A DNA stretch of 51,488 bases from Candidatus Binataceae bacterium. Lineage in GTDB: Bacteria > Desulfobacterota > Binatia > Binatales > Binataceae. The DNA lies in the NCBI GenBank assembly GCA_036495685.1, contig DASXMJ010000074.1, forward strand, positions 1 to 51,488. The letters are read 5' to 3'. A program made the position numbers and the translations under genes. This document shows, piece by piece, positions 1-6,956 of the stretch; within the stretch, counting starts at the first letter, position 1; every line of letters starts with the position of its first letter. The notes beneath the pieces are model-generated. The model had not been told where the DNA came from, did no database searches, and was given only the letters and a program-made list of their open reading frames with translations.

Positions 1-202
1 GACCAAGCGCATCGAACTCGAACCTGCCGAGACGGTGGAGAAGCGGATCGAGGAGGCGAGTCGCTTCTTCCCCCGCGAGCAGCTGGCGCTTTCGACCCAG
101 TGCGGCTTCGGAACGGTCTGGGAAGGAAACCCGATTCCCGAATCGACCCAGGAAGCGAAGCTGCGGCTGGTCGCCGATATCGCTCATCGCATTTGGAAAT
201 GA
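1..202 (+). CDS. MetE-like (cobalamin-independent methionine synthase family) protein, C-terminal fragment
   Basis: Only the last 66 codons are in the window; the frame begins at base 2 and ends at the TGA at 200-202. The visible tail carries the motif STQCGFGT followed by a conserved end (KLRLVADIAHRIWK). In the MetE/UROD-like TIM-barrel family the Cys of this motif is the third zinc ligand (Cys726 in E. coli MetE), so the metal site is probably intact. Free-standing MetE-like barrels without the N-terminal domain are common; whether this one makes methionine or acts on another methyl donor cannot be told from the tail. A second family member lies at 34116-35207 on the minus strand. Confidence 0.75.
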   Translation, partial: TKRIELEPAETVEKRIEEASRFFPREQLALSTQCGFGTVWEGNPIPESTQEAKLRLVADIAHRIWK

Positions 203-303
203 GGCATCCCAAGCGTTCGTGAGCGTGATTGCGAACCAGACGGGAACACGACCGCCTCCATGCGCCTGAGGACGAAGTGCGCGCACGCAAAATGGCATTC
301 ATC

Positions 304-335
304 AGGTCGTCGGTTTGAATCCGACGGGTGGCGAC
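304..335 (+). other. tRNA 3'-end-like fragment (T-arm)
   Basis: Bases 309-325 form a textbook T-arm: stem GTCGG, loop TTTGAAT, stem CCGAC, preceded by a five-base AGGTC typical of a variable loop and followed by GGGTGGC, which resembles an acceptor 3' strand. No matching 5' acceptor half (GCCACCC), D-arm or anticodon stem is visible upstream, so this is not a working tRNA. It could be a remnant left by integration or excision at a tRNA gene, or chance. Confidence 0.4.
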
Positions 336-413
336 AGAAAAACGGCGATTTCAACAAATCCAAGGCATGCTAGAAACGCTTCGTCGGAATGTCGCGATTG
401 CCCGAGAACGCAA

Positions 414-1454
414 TTAAAGCGCGGCTTCGCGCAGAATCGGTATAACGCGGGCGCCGAAGTCGCGATACCAACCCTTCTGCTCTTCTGGAGATATCCCGCG
501 GCCGAAAATCGCGGCGAAGTGGCCGGCTCCTGCGATGCGGCACTGATTCACGATCTGCTCGGCGACGGCGGCCGGCGTGCCGGCGATAAACTCCTCGTCA
601 CCGATCGAAAACGCATGCGCGGTCGGCGTATCGAGCAGCGCGGGACGCTCCGGCGTGTCGACGCGCGGATCGATTTCCAGAAACTTGCGGAAAATGCGGG
701 CTTGCGTCGATTTGATCGACTCGGCGTCGCGATCGCTATCCAACATCGTCACTACGCGGCGCAGGCAGATGTCTTCGGGTTCTACCGGGCGGCCGGCCTT
801 ATCGGCTTCGTCACGATAGGCGTCGAAGATCTCAACCACCTTGCTGAGCGGATGAAAGCCCGTGCAGATCTTGGCGCCGCGGCGCGCCGCCTTGCGCGCG
901 GACGCGATACTGACCACCGTCACCCATTTGGGCGGGGAGGGCTGCTGCAACGGGCGCGGGGTCAGGCGCAGGTTGTCGAAATTCCAGAAGCGGCCGTGAT
1001 GCGAAATCACCGGACTGGCGAGCGCCTGATCGATGATCTCGATCGCTTCGTCGTTGCGGGCTCGCGCTTCATCCGCGCCCAGCCCGACCTGCGCCATTTC
1101 CTGCGGGATGCCGGCCGCGGTGCCGATCTCGAGCCGCCCTCCCGTGAGATGGTCAAGCATGCCTATTTCCTCGACCATCTCCCACGGCGAATGATACGGC
1201 GGCACCACGCCCATCACACCGAGGCGAATCTTTTTGGTGCGCAGCGAGACGGCGGCGATCAGCAGGTTGGGCGCGGGCGAATAACTGAGTCCGAAATGGT
1301 GCTCGCTGAAAAAGATTCCTTCGAAGCCTGCCGGCTCGGCGCTCGCCCAGAGATCGAGATACGCATCGAAATACCGCTGCGATGCTTCCGGATCGAAATG
1401 CTGCCCGGGCGAGTGCGGCGAAGCAAAAAATTCAAAGATCCATGGTCTGATCAT
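414..1454 (-). CDS. LLM-class flavin-dependent oxidoreductase (bacterial luciferase-like)
   Basis: The 346-residue protein has the luciferase-like TIM-barrel pattern: an N-terminal strand (PWIFEFFASPHSP), FFSEHHFG, then TKKIRLGVMGVVPPYHSPWEMVEEIGMLDHLTGGRLEIG, the usual F420/FMN monooxygenase core. These enzymes use reduced flavin (FMNH2 or F420) and often O2; the substrate cannot be read from sequence. The ATG at 1454 is chosen over an in-frame start 30 codons upstream because GGAGT sits 6 bases before it and because the family begins near this point. It stands alone on the minus strand; a paralogue of the same superfamily is at 14361-15371. Confidence 0.85.
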   Translation of the reverse strand: MIRPWIFEFFASPHSPGQHFDPEASQRYFDAYLDLWASAEPAGFEGIFFSEHHFGLSYSPAPNLLIAAVSLRTKKIRLGVMGVVPPYHSPWEMVEEIGMLDHLTGGRLEIGTAAGIPQEMAQVGLGADEARARNDEAIEIIDQALASPVISHHGRFWNFDNLRLTPRPLQQPSPPKWVTVVSIASARKAARRGAKICTGFHPLSKVVEIFDAYRDEADKAGRPVEPEDICLRRVVTMLDSDRDAESIKSTQARIFRKFLEIDPRVDTPERPALLDTPTAHAFSIGDEEFIAGTPAAVAEQIVNQCRIAGAGHFAAIFGRGISPEEQKGWYRDFGARVIPILREAAL

Positions 1455-1801
1455 CGACTCACTCCTATCGCGGTCTTCCCGCTGCTTCAGCGCCGCGTCA
1501 ACTTCGCGCGAACATTTCATCGCGTTGCCATTTCGATCGCGCACAGGTCGCCGGCATTCAGAACCGGCTCCAATTCAGCTCCTTTATCATCTGCGCCGTT
1601 GCTGCTTCCGGCTCGAATGGTTAGTCGCTGCCGGAGAGAATATGGGAGGAATCGAAAATCGTAAACAAAGAAGCAAACGAATCGTCACGCCATGCGCGAA
1701 CGCTGTCGTAAGAGAATCTCTGCAACGCAGTGATAAATCCGTTGGCTTCGCGCCCGCTCTTCGCAGATTCATTCGGGCTGCCGCTCTTGCGATGCGTCTG
1801 G
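1455..1801. other. Intergenic stretch without a supported gene
   Basis: About 350 bases upstream of the flavin monooxygenase. It should contain that gene's promoter on the minus strand, but no convincing -35/-10 pair was identified. Short ORFs here have no recognisable motif. Confidence 0.4.
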
Positions 1802-2113
1802 CTAGAAACGGTAGCGTCCCCGAGCGGGCGGTACGATGATCCGCAAATCGCGGCAACGTTCCAGCATGCCGCTCATTACGAGGTTGGTGACTGTGCAGGT
1901 GCTGTCGAACGGAAATTCAATAATCGGGCGCGGCAGTCCATGCTCATGGTCGATGGCTTCGTGATGATGACGAACTGCTGCAGCGTTTATCTCGGCGACG
2001 CCAAGTTTGATTCGGAGTTCGACGAGCTCAACCGCCATCGCGCGATCATATTTACCCATTCGACTTCGCGCCGTGCCGGGAACATATAGGACTGGGCACG
2101 CCAGCGAATTCAC
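1802..2113 (-). CDS. Hypothetical protein downstream of a broken XRE regulator
   Basis: A 103-codon ORF with a GTG start at 2113, only 27 bases downstream of the stop of the degraded XRE gene and on the same strand, so the two may once have been one operon. Composition looks coding (balanced residues, GC-leaning third positions), with a His-rich centre (RHHHEAIDHEHG) and a basic C-terminus. I do not recognise the family. HEAIDH is one residue off a HExxH zinc motif, so an ImmA/IrrE-type peptidase, the usual XRE partner, is not supported. It may be a decayed gene. Confidence 0.3.
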   Translation of the reverse strand: MNSLACPVLYVPGTARSRMGKYDRAMAVELVELRIKLGVAEINAAAVRHHHEAIDHEHGLPRPIIEFPFDSTCTVTNLVMSGMLERCRDLRIIVPPARGRYRF

Positions 2114-2140
2114 CAGACAAGAGTTTTCGCGGCTTCGCTC

Positions 2141-2452
2141 TTACGATTGCCCGAGCACTCGGCGAAAAGCCCTGTAAGCAGCCTCAACCTCGGTATCGGT
2201 GGCATCATAAGGGATACCTGGCGGCAGCCGCTTCGCGTAGAAGTACAAAACGTCGGACGACAGGTTCAGGATCCTTTCCGAGTTGCTCTATCACGCTATC
2301 TTTGGCGGCTACCGGCGATCGTGCTCAAGGTCGTTGAGGAAGGGCGGCAGTACCCTTCGACCATCTCCTCGGCGGAGACTCTCTGCGACGCATTTCTGCG
2401 TGAGACCAGAGGCCTTGCGCGCCGCAACGATCGCTTGTCCGAAGCTTTTCAT
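2141..2452 (-). pseudogene. XRE-family helix-turn-helix regulator, frameshifted
   Basis: The N-terminal part reads MKSFGQAIVAARKASGLTQ, then KCVAESLRR and LNDLEHDRR, a Cro/C1-type HTH. It stops at a TAG just after DRR. Continuing on the minus strand, another frame gives AKDSVIEQLGK, and a third gives RILNLSSDVLYFYAKRLPPG, ending EAAYRAFRRVLGQS and a TAA at 2141-2143. These pieces join into one typical ~105-residue regulator (HTH, helical linker, YFYAKRLPP tail). Two indels are needed, one near the TAG and one extra G in AAGGATCC. Such regulators often control an adjacent toxin or ImmA/IrrE protease gene. Sequencing error could mimic this, but two shifts in 300 bases favour real decay. Confidence 0.7.
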
Positions 2453-2540
2453 CTCATCAGACCCTGATTCGGAGTTTCTGAGAACGAGCATTTGAAAACC
2501 ACATTTGCCGAAATCCGTTGGCGATTCGCGAGGGCAAAAC

Positions 2541-2560
2541 TGTGGGGGATTTTGTGGGGG
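2541..2560 (+). repeat. Short direct repeat TGTGGGGG, 12-base period
   Basis: Two exact copies of TGTGGGGG (2541-2548 and 2553-2560) separated by ATTT. Short spaced direct repeats of this kind can be arm-type sites of tyrosine integrases, but no integrase is nearby, so function is open. Confidence 0.45.
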
Positions 2561-2863
2561 GTCTCAATCATTTTCGATACAACTTGGTGCACATCGGTAA
2601 GCATGCGCCGCAACCTCGAAGTCCTTGGCAGAGAAGGGCTTGATGCGTATCGAACGATAACAAACGATCCCGACCGAAACCGGCCTTTAACGTCTGTTAA
2701 CCGTCGGAGCGCTGGTTCGCTTCGTCTGGGGGATCCAATTCGAAACCTCCTGTATACGTTTTTGTGACCGGAATTGGCCTGCAGCGGCCAAATTCTAAGC
2801 TCCAGAGAACCTTCATTTCCTAATGTTTTGTTGGTCATTTTGGCGGCGTTGGAGAAGCAAGAG

Positions 2864-2890
2864 GTTTTGAAGACCGGTGGGGCCACCGGG
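2864..2890 (+). repeat. Diverged direct repeat, copy A (left of PCMT-like gene)
   Basis: This 27-base stretch starts GTTTTGAAG and contains the inverted repeat CCGGTGG/CCACCGG (2874-2880 and 2883-2889). It matches copy B at 4748-4774 at 22 of 27 positions by eye, in the same orientation. Upstream flanks of both also share TTTGTT...ATTTTG and CCAA(A)TTCT. The two copies bracket the PCMT-like gene. Confidence 0.5.
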
Positions 2891-3298
2891 CCCCTTCCTC
2901 CTCCAGGATACTTCTAATCTATCGGCTTCTTGCCGATTTTGGCGGCGCATCATGTATCTCTGCTGGGGTTGTAACCTGCCACCTACGGTCTAATGTCCGT
3001 CAGTTTAGGGGCTAGGTTCGCCCAGCGCATTGGCGGGCCTGACCCAGCAGCTCGTCGCCAGTTTTGGATTTACGCCACATGATGACTACCTGGCCGACCC
3101 GATACCACCGGATTCTTCTGCAGAGAGCGAGAGGACACCGGGCATTGTTGGCTGATAACCATGAGCAACAGATGTCTGTAAGAGATACCAAAGTGTTGTG
3201 CATCGGGTCGGACCACACAGAATTCCTCGCGACTGCCTCGGTGGTTTGGTGACTCTATGGTGAATCGACTGAGGTAAGCTCGAGCCCGAGGTGCATCC

Positions 3299-4501
3299 GT
3301 GGACGCTATCGAGAAATATCAGAAGCAGCTTCTGGAACAGACGCTCAGCATCTACCGTGAGACGCCCATCAGTGAGGCCACCCAGCGAGCGTATCTGGCA
3401 ACCCCCCGCCATCGCTTTGTGCCGCGCTATCGGGAATGGGGCACCAAAGAATGGCACGAGATAGCGGAAGAAAATTTGACCGAGCACGTTCCGATTTTGT
3501 ACGCAGATCGGCCGTTGATCCTTCATGGAGACCAGGAGGAAGACGAAAACGTCCCCTCCACGATTTCACAACCCTCCTTCGTCCTTCGAATGCTCGACCT
3601 GCTGCAAATAAAGCCAGACCACCGCGTCTTCGAACTCGGGACGGGCAGCGGATGGAACGCGGCACTGATTGGTCAGCTAGTCGGACCGGGTGGGCACGTC
3701 CAGAGTGTTGAGATTATTCCGGAGGTGGCCCGCAGGGCGTCGAGCACCCTTCGGTCACTGGGAATTTCGAACGTTCGGGTAGTCGAGGGAGACGGAGCAG
3801 CAGGGTATCCCGACGCTGCTCCCTATGATCGTGCCATCTTCACGGCGGGTACGTTCGATCTACCGCGCCACTTCTACGAGCAGATCCGCGTGGAAGGATT
3901 GCTGCTGGTCGTGATCAAGACCCCCGGTGGCGGAGATAATCTATTTCTGCTGCGCAAAGCCGGCGATCACTTTGAGTCGGTCGAATCCATGATCTGTGGG
4001 TTTGTCCAGCTGCGTGGTAGCTACGAATTCAAGGATCTAGAACCTGCCCTCGTGGAAAAAGCGGTGCCGGAATGGAACGAGCTTAGGAGTCATGAGATCA
4101 GCAGACGGCGCTTTTGGTGGGGCAGCAAAGGAAAAGCGTTTTTCGTATGGGCGACCCTGGGTATCCGTTCCTTTCTTGGAATTGTCGAGCCCACTTTTCG
4201 TGCATTCAAGACCGCCAAGGACGACATCGGTAACAAGAGGGAACATCACTACTTCGGTCTTTGGGACGCCGAACATCATTCACTGGTCATCGCAAACGAT
4301 GACTGGCTGATCGCCTACGGCAACCCGCGTGCTGAGGAGCGGCTGTCGGAAAGGCTCCGCTCCTGGGTAGAGCTCGGCATGCCCACTGCGGCCTGTCTTG
4401 ACCTCAAGACGTATCCCATAGAGGTGCGATTGGAAGCTGACGATCACCAGTGGATTGTGAGACGAAGGGATTCGCAGTTTCTGTGGAGTTTGCAGAGATA
4501 A
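3299..4501 (+). CDS. Protein-L-isoaspartate O-methyltransferase-like protein with long C-terminal extension
   Basis: Residues 1-210 are a PCMT-type SAM methyltransferase: TPRHRFVP, TISQP at 88-92, SAM-binding motif I VFELGTGSG at 110-118, and PYDRAIFTAGTFDLP where PCMT has the YD-hhhTAA region. Ordinary Pcm ends near 210-220 residues; here about 180 more follow, with an aromatic/basic stretch (RRRFWWGSKGKAFFVW) and a conserved-looking end (NPRAEERLSERLRSWVELG). Repair of isoaspartate is the classic reaction. PCMT relatives with extensions also modify RiPP peptides (lanthipeptide or FxLD-type systems), but no precursor or cyclase is seen nearby. The GTG start has GAGG 5 bases upstream; no in-frame ATG exists near it. 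It is a single gene in gene-poor flanks with repeats on both sides, which suggests acquisition. Confidence 0.75.
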   Translation: MDAIEKYQKQLLEQTLSIYRETPISEATQRAYLATPRHRFVPRYREWGTKEWHEIAEENLTEHVPILYADRPLILHGDQEEDENVPSTISQPSFVLRMLDLLQIKPDHRVFELGTGSGWNAALIGQLVGPGGHVQSVEIIPEVARRASSTLRSLGISNVRVVEGDGAAGYPDAAPYDRAIFTAGTFDLPRHFYEQIRVEGLLLVVIKTPGGGDNLFLLRKAGDHFESVESMICGFVQLRGSYEFKDLEPALVEKAVPEWNELRSHEISRRRFWWGSKGKAFFVWATLGIRSFLGIVEPTFRAFKTAKDDIGNKREHHYFGLWDAEHHSLVIANDDWLIAYGNPRAEERLSERLRSWVELGMPTAACLDLKTYPIEVRLEADDHQWIVRRRDSQFLWSLQR

Positions 4502-4911
4502 GGAATTTCGTAGGCAACTTGCTGCATGGTCTGCAAAAGAGCATTTGACGGACCCCTCGAATGGCTTGGGGGATCGCCGCCCCCCCCGGGGTGCAAGTTC
4601 AAAGCTCAGGTTGCTGCGCCGCAAAATTAGCGTGGCGAATGGACGGCAGCAGTATATCTTTTCGTGACTCCAATTCTCCGGGTTCACGACTCACCGCCTT
4701 CAAGGAAGGGTTAGACTTTGTTAATTTTGCCCGGTCGGCGCGGCTTGGTTTTGAAGCCGGGCGGGGTCACCGGAGTCTTCTCACTTCATCGGTGATCCTG
4801 TTTGCGACCCGTCGACGGTCGAACCTTCGTGCAAAAACAGGACTACGCTTTGCCATATTTGGGATTGGGCAATATGGTTGGGTTGAAGTCTGACCGTGGA
4901 GATGAACCGCC
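4502..4911. other. Intergenic region between PCMT-like gene and CBS protein
   Basis: About 410 bases with no supported gene. It contains a C/G-rich run near 4570-4600 and repeat copy B. The final 60 bases should hold the promoter of the CBS gene, but no clear -35/-10 pair was seen. Confidence 0.4.
4748..4774 (+). repeat. Diverged direct repeat, copy B (right of PCMT-like gene)
   Basis: Starts GTTTTGAAG like copy A at 2864-2890 and shares the following GGGG-YCACCGG core; 22 of 27 positions agree by eye. The hairpin of copy A is weaker here. Copies A and B enclose about 1.9 kb, including the PCMT-like gene. Confidence 0.5.
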
Positions 4912-5442
4912 ATGCCTGTCGACGAAGATGAAGCGCTACGGCGCGAAGCCGAGGAATCCCCGGGCCCTTCTGAACTTGAATCTGCCTTGGCCAACGACAC
5001 GCTCGCTGATGTCGTTACCCAACCTCCACTGATCCTTGAGGGTGCCACTTCGCTAGCCGATGCGATTAGCAAGATGCGCGACGAGCGGCGCGCGTGCGTG
5101 CTGGTTGTTGAAGCGGGAAAGTTGGCAGGGGTTTTCACCGAACGCGACATCCTGATGAAGGTAGCGGCAACTTCGATGGACCTCGAACGCACGCGTCTCG
5201 AGGAGGTGATGACGCGCGATCCAGTTACGCTCCCCGCGGACTCCAGCGTCGCTTATGCTCTCAACCTCATGGTCATCGAGGGATTCCGCCACATTCCGAT
5301 GGTCGACGAGGACGAGCATCCAGTCGCCGTCGTCTCGATGCGCAGTCTGATCGAGTATTTGGGGTCTTTTTATAGCCGCGACCTTCTCACCATCGCGCCC
5401 CATCCACACTTGTCGCGCTTCAAGAATCGCGACGGCGCCTGA
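4912..5442 (+). CDS. CBS-domain pair protein
   Basis: The 176-residue protein is essentially two CBS repeats. The first runs from TLADVVTQPPLILEGATSLADAI to GVFTERDILMKVA, the second from LEEVMTRDPVTLPADSS to PVAVVSMRSLIEYL. The paired repeats form a Bateman module that binds adenosyl ligands (AMP, ATP, SAM) or NAD and usually regulates a partner. No catalytic domain is attached, so it probably acts as a stand-alone sensor or partner. The N-terminal 35 residues are acidic and probably flexible. The start ATG at 4912 follows GGAGATGAA. The next gene begins 63 bases downstream on the same strand and may be cotranscribed. Confidence 0.88.
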   Translation: MPVDEDEALRREAEESPGPSELESALANDTLADVVTQPPLILEGATSLADAISKMRDERRACVLVVEAGKLAGVFTERDILMKVAATSMDLERTRLEEVMTRDPVTLPADSSVAYALNLMVIEGFRHIPMVDEDEHPVAVVSMRSLIEYLGSFYSRDLLTIAPHPHLSRFKNRDGA

Positions 5443-5505
5443 AAGGAACGCACACGACCTGTAAGGGCGTTGTTCGAAAAGCGGCGGCCACACGGGAGTC
5501 GGGTC

Positions 5506-6864
5506 ATGAATATGCAAACCACAAATGCTGGCGTGACGTGCTCTTTGGTGCGCGCAGTTCGCGACATTCGCTGGGAAGAGAGCCCCGCGGACGCGCGCGA
5601 GGCAGCGCGTCAATGTCTTCTCGATTTTCTAGGCTGCGCGGTCGCAGGTTCGCGCCAACCGCTCGCGCAGATTCTGCTAACCGAGATCGCTGCGCGAGAA
5701 GGATCGTCCGAAGCGACACTGGTCGGCCGACAGGAACGGTGTTCGCGGTCAACGGCCGCTTTAGTCAATGGCGCGGCCGGCCACGCGCTCGACTTCGATG
5801 ACACCCACATGGCAATGGGTGGTCATCCGTCCGTTCCAGTAATTCCGTCCGCGCTGGCACTGGCGGAGACGATCGCAGCCAATGGCCAGTCCTTGCTGGA
5901 AGCAATCATCGCTGGCATCGAGCTTGAGTGTCGGCTGGGCGCGATCGTCGGCGGGGAACACTATGCAATCGGGTTCCACTCCACCGGCACCCTCGGCGCG
6001 TTTGGAGCGGCCGCGGCGTGCGCGCATCTCTTGCAACTGGACGAGGATGGGTGGCTCCGTGCGATGGGTCTTGCGGGAACCCAGGCGGCCGGACTCAAGT
6101 CGGCCTTTGGCACTATGGCGAAACCGCTGCACGCCGGGCGGGCGGCGTCGAACGGATTGTTGAGCGCGCTCGCGGCACGCGGCGGGTTTACCTCCAGTGC
6201 CGCTATCCTCGAGGCTGAGCAAGGATTTCTGGCGAGCCACGCCGGCGCAGCGCCCTCGGCGCAGCCGATCGATCAGGTCGCCGGACGCTTCCTGATTCGC
6301 GACACGCTCTTCAAGTACCACGCGTCCTGTTATCTTACGCATGCCCCCATCAACGCGGCGGCGCGTATTCAGGCGGAACAGCATCTCGACCCGAAAACGA
6401 TCGATGATGTGGAGGTTCGGGTGGCGCGCAGCTTGCTCAAGGTGTGCAATATCCAATCGCCAACCACCGGACTCGAAGGAAAGTTCAGCTTGCGCGCCAC
6501 CACCGCCATGGCGCTGCGCGGAGAAGACACCAGCGACCTTGGGACCTTTAGCGATGCTCGACTGACAGATCCGGATTTGGTGGGGCTTCGCGATCGCGTC
6601 CGTATCGTAACCATCGACAAGACGCCGCAGACACGGGCGCGCGTGATCGTTAGAGCCCGGGGACAGCAATTCGAAGCGGAATCTGATTCCGGACAACCCG
6701 CCTCCGACCTCGACCTTCAACGTGAACGACTCACGAGAAAGTTCCGTGGTCTGACGTCGCCAATTCTCGAGCGCTCCGGCGCCGAGGCCCTCGCGCGCGC
6801 TGTGATGGAGGTCGAAAAGCTAGCAACCGTATCCGAGCTGATGCGGTTGACGATGCCACACTAG
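5506..6864 (+). CDS. MmgE/PrpD family protein
   Basis: A 452-residue MmgE/PrpD-fold protein (2-methylcitrate dehydratase, iminodisuccinate hydrolase and relatives). Visible family signatures: CLLDFLGCAVAGS near the N-terminus, NGAAGHALDFDDTH, the GGHPSVPVIPSALALAE block, GFHSTGTLGAFGAA, GLAGTQAAGL, and KPLHAGRAASNGLLSALAARGG. The conserved acidic/His cluster of the active site (DFDDTH) is present. The substrate cannot be assigned; no prpB or prpC is adjacent, so a methylcitrate cycle role is not supported. The ATG at 5506 is preferred to an upstream TTG because GGGAG precedes it by about 8 bases. Confidence 0.88.
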   Translation: MNMQTTNAGVTCSLVRAVRDIRWEESPADAREAARQCLLDFLGCAVAGSRQPLAQILLTEIAAREGSSEATLVGRQERCSRSTAALVNGAAGHALDFDDTHMAMGGHPSVPVIPSALALAETIAANGQSLLEAIIAGIELECRLGAIVGGEHYAIGFHSTGTLGAFGAAAACAHLLQLDEDGWLRAMGLAGTQAAGLKSAFGTMAKPLHAGRAASNGLLSALAARGGFTSSAAILEAEQGFLASHAGAAPSAQPIDQVAGRFLIRDTLFKYHASCYLTHAPINAAARIQAEQHLDPKTIDDVEVRVARSLLKVCNIQSPTTGLEGKFSLRATTAMALRGEDTSDLGTFSDARLTDPDLVGLRDRVRIVTIDKTPQTRARVIVRARGQQFEAESDSGQPASDLDLQRERLTRKFRGLTSPILERSGAEALARAVMEVEKLATVSELMRLTMPH

Positions 6865-6956
6865 AATTCTCGCGCCCACCCCAGTCCCCTTCGACAGAGC
6901 GCCTTTCGTGTCCATCCGCCTATAGGCTAACCTGTCGGCGATTCATCGCCCTTAAA

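Larger units (their letters stand above)
2453..3298. other. Long gene-poor region upstream of the PCMT-like gene
   Basis: Nearly 850 bases with no recognisable gene on either strand and base composition less GC-rich than the flanks. It holds a direct repeat of TGTGGGGG (2541-2560), a hairpin CCGGTGG-GG-CCACCGG (2874-2889), and one copy of a 27-base motif that recurs downstream of the PCMT-like gene. The ORFs in it lack family motifs. It looks like remnant accessory DNA. Confidence 0.5.

Noticed and set aside
315-1664. 449-codon plus-strand ORF
   Set aside because: Antisense shadow of the flavin monooxygenase at 414-1454, which has clear family motifs and a ribosome-binding site.
1802-2113. 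ImmA/IrrE-type metallopeptidase for the ORF next to the broken XRE regulator
   Set aside because: The expected HExxH motif is not present; HEAIDH has one residue too many between His and His.
2860-2912. tRNA or tmRNA 3' end around TTTTGAAGACC ... CCTCCTCCA
   Set aside because: No T-loop consensus, acceptor pairing or 5' half; the hairpin is a separate GC inverted repeat.
5761-6720. 319-codon minus-strand ORF opposite MmgE/PrpD
   Set aside because: Shadow frame; the plus-strand protein has unmistakable family signatures.
5506-6864. Assignment of the MmgE/PrpD protein as 2-methylcitrate dehydratase (prpD)
   Set aside because: No prpB/prpC context and the family is functionally diverse.
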